A stretch of DNA of 64,000 bases, taken from Termitomyces sp. T153. Its lineage: Eukaryota > Basidiomycota > Agaricomycetes > Agaricales > Lyophyllaceae. A model generated the notes under the pieces. That model had not been told where the DNA came from and searched no databases. It worked only from the letters and a program-made list of their open reading frames with translations. The number at the start of each line of letters is the position of its first letter. Position 1 is the first letter of the stretch. The position numbers were made by a program, and so were the translations under genes. The stretch is from contig JACKQL020000008.1 in assembly GCA_018296165.2 (NCBI GenBank), forward strand, positions 310,001-374,000, read 5' to 3'. Positions 32,157-43,639 of this stretch are shown here, in pieces.

Positions 32157-35100
32157 ATGTTGCTACCCAATGTTGTCTACCAGTTTTTCTTCGCTCCTCG
32201 GACCTCACATGAACCTGATCTGGAGAAAGGCCCTCAGGACAGCCCAATCCCGGAGTCCGACGAAGTTGAAGGAAATTCTAATACTTACCAGGACAGGTCA
32301 AATATTGGACCGATGGATGAGCCATTTGCTGCGGGCGAGGACGATGACGGCACTAACGACACCATAGATCCCATCAATGAGGGCGATGAAATCCTTGACG
32401 AACTCGAACATGAAGAATTCCCCGAAGCTCCTAGTCCACCGTGGAAGAGACGCTTTGCAATAAGCAACACGCTGATTGGACCCTCCACTTCATCTTTGTG
32501 GGCGAAGCTAAAGGACGCACTGGATCCACACACTTCACCTGAAACTCTCGAGGCGTATGTACCGCATTATCGGTACATGCCAATTTTTTCGGGCGTTGTC
32601 ATTCCATTTTCAATTCTTCTCGAGATACCAGGCCTCACGGAAGACTGGTATATACGAACTGAGAACCACGAGACAGTCGACATCCAGAGGAACACGACCA
32701 TCCTAGACTTAGGTCTTGGCTTCAGCATTGCATTTGCGGCGCTCGCGAACATATGTTTGGTGATCCGATTCATGGAGAAGAGGGTCAAATCGATGACTAT
32801 CCTCTGTATTTCATTTCTGACGATTCACGGTATGTCTCTTATCGTGCCGTATGGAGTTTATTCTGACCACTTCTAGACGTGCTCAATATCATTACGGTAA
32901 CAACGTTTGGTGTCGAACATCGCTTCGACGATGGTTTCACCTATGGTCAAGCGTTTTGGATGACCGTGTGCTCTACCTCCGTTTCCACCTTCACGAACAT
33001 TTCTATCATCGTAGACTTTATTCTTACACCTGATTTTGCGAGTAGCGGTCTGTTCTGTTTTTTTTTTTTACATAGAATCAATACTGACACTACCCAAAAA
33101 CAGGTAGCGGTTTAACACGCAAACAACGCACATTGGTGATCAGTGTTATGGTTTTACTTACCTACCTTGCCTTTGGCGCACTTGTTCAGACGTTCCTGGA
33201 TAATCTTAGCTTCCTCGATTCACTTTACTTTACCGTGGTCACGATTGAGACAGTCGGTGGGTACGCACTCCCACTTATGATGCACTCGCACTTAATTTTT
33301 TGGTCGACAGGTTTCGGTGACATCACCCCTAAATCTGCTGGTGCACGCGTTTTTGCATGTCTTTACTCCGTGTTTGGTATTCTCAGCCTTGCGCTCACAG
33401 TCGGTCTTACGCGGGAGACAGTCCTAGAAGCCATAGAAGTTGGATACCGGCGACGCGTCAAAGCAGTACGTCGGCACAGGCGTACCATGCGGTTTGAACG
33501 TCACGTCGTGAAACGCTGGAACGCTGCGATCGAGTGGCGCCTTCGCCGGGCCGGCCTACCTCTTTGGGTCCCCAATGACCGGACACAGAATCACGAAAAT
33601 GAAATTTGGCATCAGACTCAGCAGTGGCTGCGTGAACACCTCTGGCCATGGTGGAAAAAAGAGAAGTCGCGGTATACAAAGTACTTGTATGGACATGCGG
33701 TGGGGCACGCACATCCGCGAGGCATGCATCTAAATTTGGAGAGTTTGTCGTGGGCTCAACTTGAGGCAGCAGCGATGGAGGCGGGTGTTCCATTGTTCAT
33801 GCTTCTTCCTGAGGGATTTCGAACCCAAGATCAGAAGGCTAGAGAGGTTGAGAGGGTGATTCCTGGTGTCGGGGGTTATTTGGGGTCAGGTGGCGTGGTG
33901 GATGAGAGAATGGTGAAGGGAAAGGAGCGAGAGGAAGGGAAGAGCAAACGCAAGTTCTGTCCACCTCCGATACCTGAAGGGTCAATAATAATGCCATTGA
34001 CTCACGCGCGTCTCGGAAAGATGATCATGATGCTCGGGAATTTCGCGCTGGCCGTGAACGACGAGTCCTTCATCAAAGTACCAAAACCTGGCTCGGCTAA
34101 TGCGAAAACGAAGCGGAAAAAGCAGCTGTTCGCGGCTCTTAGAGCAGGAGGCAACTTTAATACATCCAAGAGGCAGTCTATCGCAGAACAGTATGAATCT
34201 CTACGGATTACGATGGCAGACGAAGAACGAAAGGCATTTTGGGTACGGTTCTGGCTTGTTTGGTTTATATTTCTTGTTTTCTGGTTTGTTGGGAGTGCGA
34301 TCTTTAGAACAACTGAGAACTGGACGTTCGGAGAAGCTATGTATTTCTGTGAGTCCGCTGCGTGATCTCCCGCATTCTCTCATTGATCGTGTTTCTAGGT
34401 TTCATCTCTTTCACAACGATTGGCTATGGTAATTTTTGATGTCAACCGAGTGAGACTTTCACTAACTAATATCGAAGGTGATTTGACCCCTGTCACGCCG
34501 GCTGGCCGTTCTGTTTTCGTGTTCTGGGCTCTCCTTGGTATCGCAGCGGTGACAATCCTTATTTCGAGTGCGCATACTTTATAGTCTCTGTCCTATTTTA
34601 TGCAACTTCTTCTAGTCCTTTCGGAGGCCTACTCTTCACGTTACAAGAGCATATTCACCTCCAACCGCATGACACAAGCTATCAAGCGCTATCAACAGCG
34701 TGCTCGCGACGTCGCACGAGAGAGACACCTGCTGCCATCAGCGACCTTACCTTTGATTCCTACACCAGGGCTAGAAAGTAGTACTACCTGCGTTCAGCCA
34801 AATTCACCTCTGTCGCCCACTACCCTAGGTTCTTCGGTCCCCCTCGACATAGCTTTGTCAGATTTGCAAAAGCGTGTCAGCAGCCATTTGGAGGCTTTGC
34901 CTACAGAGGTACTCAAGCATGCTCGGACCTTTGGCGAGGAGGCGCAGTATCTAATTGATCCGAATGTGAGGTTGACTCAAGATAGAGAAGGTGTTCCGGA
35001 AGGACTGAGGAAACTGATGGATGACGTGGCGGGAGTAGAGAGGTTAGGAGAGAGGATTAAAGAGGAGATTTTGAGGGACGATGATGCACGACATGTATGC

Positions 35101-35406
35101 CACAAGTCTGACTGAGGTGGGGTCATCTACTGACAGGCCCGAACTTTCGTAGGCACTACTTGCTATAAGCATAGAGAGTGAGCGGTCACATGTACTATTT
35201 CTTGCTGAGCTTTGGTTGACTTCGGTGCAGATGTTTTGCAGAAAATTGAAGAGATTGCTGAAGAAGCAATCAATGCGGTGAAGGAAAGGGATCGGTTGAA
35301 GGAATTACAGACGGTTGATGTCAGTCAGCAAACTGGTTCTGAGTTCGAAGAGACGAAGAATGTTCGGTGTCGACACAGTTTTTTGCGCGAGGTGGATGAG
35401 GAATAG
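32157..35406 (+). CDS. TOK1: TOK-type outward-rectifying two-pore-domain potassium channel
   Basis: Fungal TOK channels have eight membrane segments and two pore loops per subunit, and release K+ across the plasma membrane. The start MLLPNVVYQFFFAP is followed by an acidic cytosolic region, then segments such as MPIFSGVVIPFSILLEIPGL, LGLGFSIAFAALANICLVI and TLVISVMVLLTYLAFGALV. Pore 1 is YFTVVTIETVGFGDITPKS, with its filter T-V-G-F-G-D. A long basic linker (KAVRRHRRTMRFERHVVKRW) precedes FWLVWFIFLVFWFVGSAIF, pore 2 (FISFTTIGYGDLTPVTPAGR) and the last helix (FVFWALLGIAAVTILIS). The C-tail is a probable coiled coil (VLQKIEEIAEEAINAVKERD) ending at 35406. Introns split both filter sequences: one in the first Gly codon of pore 1, the other in the Gly codon before Asp of pore 2. 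All junctions rejoin in frame. The gene appears intact and lies alone between two transposon blocks. Confidence 0.93.
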
Positions 35407-35441
35407 ATCTTCGATGCTAGTAAGTCCGGAATTTGGGACAC

Positions 35442-35480
35442 TTGCGAAAGGTGGTTGCGAAAGGTGGTTGCGAAAGGTGG
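35442..35480. repeat. Perfect 3 x 13-bp tandem repeat
   Basis: TTGCGAAAGGTGG is present three times in a row, just downstream of the potassium channel stop codon. Confidence 0.95.
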
Positions 35481-35656
35481 GAGTTCCTGTGGCGGGGAAG
35501 CACGCGTTCGATGGTTTCTGTTATCATATTGGGGCTCGTCAGCATCAAGCCTCCATCTGATTCATTCATGATCGATTAGTTGGGCACTCGGACTACGGAA
35601 ATTATCTTTGCGTAAAAATAAGAATGAGATGTTTTGGAACATTCAAGTTGTAACGC

Positions 35657-35712
35657 GTTTTGAGTTCTATTTCCACGAACTGAGGACATCGTACTTATAC
35701 TTAATTCTACAG
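35657..35712 (+). repeat. Remnant of the copia 5' LTR (3' end only)
   Basis: TTGAGTTCTATTTCCACGAA followed by GACATCGTACTTATACTTAA and TTCTACAG closely matches 40485-40534. The bases that follow (GTTATAGGCCCCGG) are where a primer-binding site would sit. The preceding 300 bases do not match the 3' LTR. Confidence 0.7.
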
Positions 35713-35795
35713 GTTATAGGCCCCGGTTTTGCGCTTTTTAAGCACACAGCTGACAACATACATAACAACAAACGCTACAAACCCACTTTACAAAA

Positions 35796-38700
35796 ATGGC
35801 AGCGACGAATTCAGGAGGAAGCAACCCTCCTATTTTCCCAGATGATTGCCAGTTCGACGGAACAAACTATATACTGTTCAGAGACAGAGTTACTATAGCA
35901 GCTCAATTAAAAGGCGCAGATGGATACCTCGACGGATCAATCCTGGCGCCACATTCAGACACCAAACAGGCATCGACCACTCCATTGACCACTCCAACAG
36001 CGACGGAATGGTGGGACCCAAACCCCTCGCCACAGGAGTGGCGTGCCAGGAACGCATGGGCGCTAGCATTGATCGTGTACAACATGAAAAACCCAGTAGG
36101 GCTGGGTATCCGGATGTCAGGAACAGCTGCAGAGGCATGGTCTACACTGAAAGAAAGCTATGGAGCAGTGTCCGACCTAGGAGCGGCCTCAGCAGAAAAC
36201 GCCCTTAGAACCACAAAGTATAAGGACGGGGCGGACTTCCCTGAGCATATCGCAGATCTTCGACTGAAGTGGCAGACTGCTATTGAGAAGGGAGCTGATG
36301 TAGGAGATTGACAGTTCCATGCAATCATAATTTCGTCACTCCCTGCGTCATGGAACTTCATTGTTGCGTCACTCCACAACACGACAACCTCAATTCAGCT
36401 GGTTGCCGGACTCACCGTACACTGGGAACAATTGAAGGAACAGAGCTCAGCAAATGCAGGATCGACCACAACTGCGTTGCTTACAAAAATGCCTCAGGCT
36501 CAATGGAAGCTTGTCTGTACCAACCCGAACTGTAACCGGACTGGACACACTGTTGAAAATTGCTACTGGAAAGGGGGAGGGAAAGAAGGTCAGTTCCCTC
36601 CCAATTTTGGATGCAGACGAACTCTGGGTACTGCAGCCCAGCCTCAGGCAAACAGCACTACGCTGTAGCATCAGCCCAACAATCCTACCCAAGCAAACCT
36701 CGCAGCAAACATCGGAAATGTGAACCCATCCCCAGCGGTCACCTATGCCTTAATGGCTGACCTTCCATTTTCTCCAGCAGCCATATTCAATGATCAGATG
36801 GAACCGCTGGAATCATACCTATCCGAAGTCGTAATCTCACCAAATGCATTTGCTGTACAGCAATCAAAAGGGGGAGTCCTCACTTATGCTGACTCTGGAG
36901 CCACCGATCACTGTTTTGTCCAACAAAGTGATTTTGAGGACTATCAGATGTATACCAATGTATACCACACCTTGCCAGGGCATGTCAGCAAACCGTGGAG
37001 GGGTTTTTGGAATTCTAGGGACAGGAACGGTCCAGAAAACAGTGAGGGGGGATGGAAAAATTGTGCACCTGGTATTCAAGTCTGCCCTTCACACCCCCAA
37101 TCTTTCAGCCAATCTCATCTCTATTGGGAAATTTGACAATTTGGGTTTCTCTGTGCTGTTCAAAGGGGGCCAGGCTATATTCTCTGACCCATCTGGATAC
37201 CTGTTCATGGTCAGAAACAAAAGGGACAGGATGTACCTTTTGGAACTCCACCATGGCCTACCCCAAGCAGGACCCAGACACCCCTCAACCTCACCTTCTA
37301 CTACTTCCTTGAAAGTACTTGTGGCATGGTCCCTCAGCACTCCCATTAACCTTGATGTGTGGCACAGGCGTTTTGGCCATGCAAGTATCCAATCAATCAA
37401 GGAGATGGCTTTGAAGGATCTAGTAAATGGACTCCATATCACAGGAAACTGGAACATACCTGGGTTGTGTGAGGACTGCATCTATGGGAAGCATACTACC
37501 TGACCTTTTGATGGAAAGTCCAAGGATGTACAGATTATGGGGGAGAAGGTCTACATTGACCTCTGGGGACCAGCAAGTATGGTATCTCTCAGAGGAGCCT
37601 TGTACTTGATGGTCTTCACCAATGCAGGGTCATCACAATTGAAGGGCTCATTCCTATCCAATAAATCAGTGGACACTACCCTGACAGCCCTCAGATTGTA
37701 TGTTGCTGAGGCTGAAAGGCAGACAGGGAATAAGGTTAAAGTTATACAAGTTGACAATGGCTGGGAATGGATAAACGCATGATGGAATGAGTTCTGTGCT
37801 GATTCTGGCATAGTCCTTAAACCTGTAGTCCCTTATGCTCACTCTCAAAATGGTGTTGTAGAGAGGTCAATCCAGACAATTTTTGACAGAGTTCAGTGCC
37901 TCTTGGCAGACAGCAGATTACCCAAGAGTCTGTGGGGGGAGGCTGCTGCCACAATTATTTACACCCAAAACCAACTCCCATCTGCTAGACATTCTGGATC
38001 TTTTCCTGAAGAGCAATGGTCAGGGAGGAAGCAGGATGTTGCCCACCTTTGACCTTTTGGAAGCATGGGATATGCCAGAGTTCCTGACAAACTTATAAAA
38101 TTGAAACTCGACCCATGATATATCAAGTACCTCATGGTGGGCTATTCAAGCCATGGGTACCGCTTGTATGACCCAAACACCTGCATCATTGTTACCAGCC
38201 AAGATGTCATATTTGAGGAGGGGGTGGGCCACTGCTCCCTTATGCTACTCAGAGATGGGGATTTGATCTCCGTGGCAGATATCCCCATTAACCCCACTTT
38301 ACTACCAATTCCCCCCCCACATCAACAGATTGCTCCCCAAGTTCAACCATCTGATGGACCACTCCATCCTCCTGATTCAACCCCACCACCCGGCCCAATA
38401 CCTCATGGGATAATTTACCTCTGGCATTGCATTGCACACCCCAAAACCCCAAACCTACTTGTGTGATTGTCAAGGCACAGGAAACATTGGAAATTGAGGC
38501 TGCAGTGAGACAGGCAGGGGAAGAGTGGGCTGAGGCAGAGGGAGCTCCTGAGGCATTATTGGCTAGTGCTTTTGCATTTTTGGCCTTGACTACTGCAGAT
38601 TCAGAAAATTCAACCCCAAAGAGTTATTGGGAAGCAATGAGAAGGCCTGACTTGTGGGAACCAGCGATGGAGGAGGAGCTACAGATGATGCGAGAAAAGG

Positions 38701-40175
38701 AAGTGGGGGAGGTGGTTGATGCAAGAGATGTCCTGAGTGGAAAGAAGGTAGTAGATTGCATGTAAGTGTATGCAAACAAATTCAATGCAGAGGGCAAGAT
38801 TGTGAAGTGGAAAGCATGATTGGTTGCAAAGGGATACACACAGGTTTGGGGGGAGGATTTTGATGAGACCTATGCATCAGTTGTGTGCCTGGAGTCTATG
38901 AGAATGACTGTTGTGATTGCCATGTCACTAGAGATGCATCTGTGGCAGGTGGATTTTGTATTGGCATATCTGAACAGCAGGTTGGAGCACACTGTTTACA
39001 TGCAGCCACTGCCGGGCTTTCGAGGAGGAGGGGGAAAGGTACTTCACCTCAAGAAGGCCCTCTATGGCCTCATGCAAGGGGGGCATAACTGGTGGCACAA
39101 CCTTGACAATGTGTATGACAGTCTGGGATACCTGGCATCTCGAGCTGAGAGTTGCATATGGTACAAATGCTCAGGAGGGGAACACACAATCACTGATAAC
39201 TATAATGATGATGTATTGGGAGCATCCACTACAGAGAAAGGAGCAAGACAGGCTAGATGAGAGCTAGGAGAAAAATTTGAGATTAAGGACATGGGTGACT
39301 TAAACTACATATTGGGAGTGCACTTTGACTGCAACCCCACCTCAGGGGACATATCCTTGTCTCAAAGGTCTTATCTGGAATGCATGATTGGCTGTTTTGG
39401 GCTGACAGCATCAAATCCCTGTCCCACACCACTGCCCATTGGAATTGTTCTGACAGAATCCCAGTCCCCTCAAAATGACTCCAAACTTGAGTACATGAAA
39501 GATAAACCATATTGGGAAGTGTTGGGATCCCTTATGTGGGCACAAGCAGCAACTCATCCAGACTTATCCTATGCAGTCGGACTCCTTGCTTGGTTTCAGA
39601 ATAACCCTGGACCTGCTCACTGGAAGGCTCTAGTCCATGTGATGCAGTATGTGAACGGGACTCTGGACTACCAAATTACCTATTGGAGAGGAGTTGGTAT
39701 CAAGCCTATTGGTTATGTCAATGCCAATTATGGGGGAGACCTTGACACACAATGCTCCACCGGAGGATATGTATTCACTATGGCCAGCAGCGCTGTCTCT
39801 TGGAGCTCTAAACAACAACCCATGGTGGCATTATCAAATACCAAAGCAGAATATATGGCCTTGATGCATGGCTTGCAGCAAGCCATTTGGATGTTCAACT
39901 GGCTCTTAGAAGTTGACCTTCCTCAGCAACTCCCCGCTCCTATCTGTGTTGACAACATGCCAGCAATCTCTCTCATGCAGTACACTAAAGGACATTCTTG
40001 GGCAAAACACATTGACATCCACCACCATTATATTTGAGAACACATACAGAAGAGTGATATCAAGGTCACCCACATTCCATCTACTGAAAACCCTGCTGAC
40101 ATCTTTACTAAACTGCTTCCTTGGGCAACCCACAATTATCTGGTTGGCTTACTTGGACTCAAGCCACACCTCTGA
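35796..40175 (+). pseudogene. copia Gag-Pol polyprotein, multiply interrupted
   Basis: Gag starts MAATNSGGSNPPIF and keeps a zinc knuckle (CTNPNCNRTGHTVENC, CX4CX4HX4C-like). Protease has the active-site YADSGATDHC. The pre-integrase block is VWHRRFGHASIQSI with CEDCIYGK. Integrase shows VYIDLWGP and VVERSIQTIFDR. RT has WQVDFVLAYLNSRLEHTVYM and an altered YADD box (YNDDV). RNase H shows CSTGGYVFTM and SNTKAEYMALM, ending HIPSTENPADIFTKLL and KPHL at 40175. At least seven in-frame stops interrupt it. Most are TGA where Arg is expected (for example before PFDG at 37501, LVAKGY at 38818, YIKYL at 38116), which fits CGA to TGA. It cannot move by itself. Confidence 0.92.
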
Positions 40176-40186
40176 GTCTGGAGGAG

Positions 40187-40533
40187 TGTTGTGTTAAGAC
40201 TCTACCACTGTGGCAGCAGCGTTGTCTGACCCTTGAGCATTTGGATATATTTCCTTTCCTGGTGTCTTGTTACATCCAATACAGACAAACCCTGATTGCT
40301 ACTGTACAGTTTCTCTTGTCAGCCACACATACAATCCCTCCTATAAAATGCCTTTCTATTTTGGATACCCTCAGTTCTAGTTCCACAAACTGAGGGTATG
40401 TAAAGTTATTTTGTCATTACCTTTATTTTAACTTACTGTGACTTGTAGACATCATACTTATACTTAGTTCTACAGGTCAAACAGAGTTCTATTTCCACAA
40501 ATTGAGGACATCATACTTATACTTAGTTCTACA
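40187..40533 (+). repeat. copia 3' LTR
   Basis: This begins TGTTGTGTTAAGAC directly after a purine-rich GGAGGAG and ends TTCTACA. It holds a promoter-like CTATAAAATGCC at 40341. The terminal GACATCATACTTATACTTAG plus TTCTACA is duplicated in tandem (40449-40475 and 40507-40533). Confidence 0.75.
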
Positions 40534-40756
40534 AAAGTCATCAAAATCTGTTAGGGAGGCTCAGTACTTACATATGCACCTGCAACTGTCAGATCTCCAG
40601 TGCAGAGATACTTGTACCTTCTAAACCACATAATGACTTCTACAGTAGACTATTACATAATGCATGAGGTGATGTTGCATAAATCTCATATTGCATGGGA
40701 TTTGATACCACAAGCTACTGTCTGTGCCTTCAGCACAGGCCTGTAGCTCTTGCTTC

Positions 40757-41440
40757 ATCCCAGACCCAACCTCACTGCATTCAGTTAGGTCCTCAATATT
40801 CTACTCAATGCTTCATTCCAGACCCAACCTCACTTCATTCATATTGCATGGGATTTGATACCACAAGCTACTGTCTGTGCCTTCAGCACAGGCCTGTAGC
40901 TCTTGCTTCATCCCAGACCCAACCTCACTTCATTCAGTTAGGTCCCCAATATTCTACTCAATGCTAAGTCCCAGACCCAACTTCACTTCATTCAGTTAGG
41001 TCCTCAATATTCTACTCAATGCTAAGTCCCAGACCCAACCTCACTTTGTTTGGTTAGGTCCTTGTATTTCCAACTCAATGCTAAGTTCCAGACCCAACCT
41101 CACTTTATTTGGTTAGGTCTTTGTATTTCAAACTCAATGCTAAGTCCCAGACCCAACCTCACTTTGTTCAGTTAGGTCTTTGTGATTCCAACTCAATGCT
41201 AAGTCCCAGACCCAACCTCACTTTGTTTGGTTAGGTCCTTGTATTTCAAACTTAATGCTAAGTCCCAGACCCAACCTCACTTTGTTCAGTTAGGTCTTTG
41301 TATTTGTTAATTCAATGCTAAGATTCAGACCCAACCTCACTTCATTTGATTAGGTCCTTGTATTTCAAACTCAATGCTAAGCCCCAGACCCAACCTCACT
41401 TTGTTTGGTTAGGTCTTTGTATTTTGTTGACTAAGTGTCA
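40757..41440. repeat. About 11-unit 59-bp minisatellite, with a duplicated flanking segment
   Basis: CAGACCCAACCTCACTTTGT-type words occur at roughly 59-base spacing (about 40760, 40822, 40915, 40974, 41034, 41093, 41152, 41210, 41269, 41327, 41386), separated by TTAGGTC, TTGTATTTCAAACTC and AATGCTAAGTC. A segment of about 90 bases starting TATTGCATGGGATTTGATAC (40689 and 40842) is present twice, inside and beside the array. Copy 1 has only three units. Confidence 0.9.
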
Positions 41441-41747
41441 CTTTTCTCTTACAATTCAAACACTGAGATTTCATGTATAAACCAATCATGTATCCATATC
41501 ACATTATTAACAAAATATTACAATGTCCACTGGTATATATTAGAGATGCTGAAAATTAAAAAAGTTACTACTAACCAAGCAATTATTTAAACTGTCACAC
41601 TTACATTTGTAAACCATTAAAAATATCTATACTACATGGTCCAGCTATAGACATTAGGTGCTGAAGTTCATAGAAGTTAGCAATTTGTTGCTTCAATTCA
41701 AAAAAAGTCACACTCACATTTCTGAACCATTTAGAATTCAGGATTTC

Positions 41748-43206
41748 TTAATAGAAAATATTTGCAGTCTTTCTTGATTTGTTTTCTGGGTCCAAAATCA
41801 CTTTGATATGATCTCCTGATGTGCACCAAGAAAGTGCAACATAAAGTTGGCCATGTGCAAAAACTCCTGATCAAAGGTCCAATCCAACATGCTTGACTGA
41901 CTGACCCTGAGACTTGTTGATTGTCATAGCAAAGGCTAATTGAACTGGGAATTGTATCCTGTGCAATGGAATTGGCAAATCTTCTTCAAAGACATCCATG
42001 TTGATTCTTGGAATCAAAACAATTGATCCTGCAAACTTGGCATCCACACTAATGATCCAACATCTGAGAACTCTGGTGCTGATGTGGGTGACAATCATTC
42101 TTGTCTGATTGCAAAGTCCTTTAGTTGTATCCAGATTCCTGAGCAGCATGACAGGAACACCAATCCTCAGACCCAATTTAGCCAAAGGCAAACTAGTGGC
42201 TCTGAGAGAGTTGAGGTATTCCATTGGATACAATCTAAAGCCATTAGGATTCCCATCATCAGATATAATAGAGTCTGCACTCTGCAAGATTTTCTCTTCT
42301 CCTGGACATTTCTGCTGAACTTCTGAGTTGATATCCTCTACATCAGAGTTCTTGCCAGAAAGAATGGTACAGTCCAAGTAATATTGATCATCTTGATGGT
42401 GATCAATATGAGGATAAGTGGAAGAGATTGTTCCATTGACAGAATTGTCATCACAGATCATAGTTTCTGGAAGTTGTACTGTTTCTCCAGGCCCAAGGTT
42501 TTTTCCAGCACCAACATCCAATAACCAAGCTGTATGAGCAATGTTATCAGGAGTCTGATCCAATCTCATGTTTTGAACCAAGTAGCAGACTTGAATCTGA
42601 TCCCAAAGTCTTCCTCTTTTAAGTGAAGCAGCAATCATCTGCTGCCTGAGTCCTTGTTGGATAACTGGAAGAGTCTGCCAAAAATCTCCTCCAAACACCA
42701 CAGTCCATCCACTAAAAGGAACATCCTTTTTCCAAGATGTCTTTGAACCCTCAATCCATAGAGTCAATGGCATTATTGTGTTGCATTGGGACTTCATCCC
42801 AGATGACACCTTTGGTCTGGAGTAAGAGTTGAGACAACTGAGTTCTTCTCTTGATATTGGCAATGGATGTATCCAGAGCAGGAATAGGGATTGTGAACCT
42901 TAGATGTGCAGTTCTACCACCCTCCAGCAATAAGGCAGCAATCCCAGATGATGCTACACATAATGCCACATATCGATTGGACCAAACAGCAGAAGCCAAA
43001 GTGTTGCAGACAAATGTTTTGCCACATCCACCTGCACTGTGAATGAATATCATCTTGCCCAACTTGTTGGCCACAGAGTTCATAACTTCATTGAAGGCCC
43101 CCAGTTGTTCACCATTAAACCTGGCCTTATTTTCATCCACTCTTCTCTCCAACTCCTCAACATCATAATCAGTTTCTTCTTGCAACAGTCTATTCTCTAA
43201 AATCAT
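41748..43206 (-). pseudogene. Helitron PIF1-type helicase, copy 2
   Basis: The frame at 43206-42751 contains the ATP-binding P-loop FIHSAGGCGKTFVCNTL and motif II VIWDEVPMQH. The 330-codon frame at 42863-41871, with GGDFWQTLPV, GVPVMLLRNLD and MTINKSQGQS, is identical in protein to copy 1. The same TGA after DSMD, the same extra base in the following A-run and the same terminal TGA are present. Upstream, WSNRYVALC replaces WSNGDVALC of copy 1. Inactive. Confidence 0.92.
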
Positions 43207-43639
43207 TTTATTAGCATCAATGTCAAATCTTTATACAATGGCCAACTTACCTGGAATCACATTCCAAACTTGTTGGGGTTCTGGCATGTTTGGAAAGTCT
43301 TGAAGAGTCTTGCCAAAATTCTTCAGGTTGTCATTGATCAGATGAAGGCCATAGTCATAGACATCTTCATCAGTAAAGACTCTATCCCTATACTGCCATA
43401 TATTCTCCAATCTGTGTTGAAGATCATCACAAATGGAGTGCTTGAATTTGTCCCATAGAGCCTCTGGAGTGGTAGAAGCAAAGTGAAATAGAATAGTGTA
43501 AAAGAGCTGTCTGAGAGCTGATCCTGATTAGATTGGAGCAGCTTCAGCAAAACATTGCCTCCATTCTGCATCATCTTCTAGAAGACCAAGGGCCTTGCAT
43601 GCCTCCTTGTAAGTAGGATAGGTGTGGCCATTGACTGTC

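Larger units (their letters stand above)
35657..40533 (+). mobile_element. Ty1/copia LTR retrotransposon, decayed, with incomplete 5' LTR
   Basis: Gag, protease, integrase, reverse transcriptase and RNase H lie in copia order (integrase before RT) on the plus strand. The right side ends in a TG..CA stretch that looks like a 3' LTR. On the left only about 55 bases match the LTR end, so the 5' LTR is truncated or diverged. The first 1.1 kb is rich in CpG and the rest is poor (see findings). Confidence 0.9.

Noticed and set aside
40695..40967. Repetitive 90-codon plus-strand frame
   Set aside because: It is produced by the duplicated segment of the Helitron minisatellite, not a gene.
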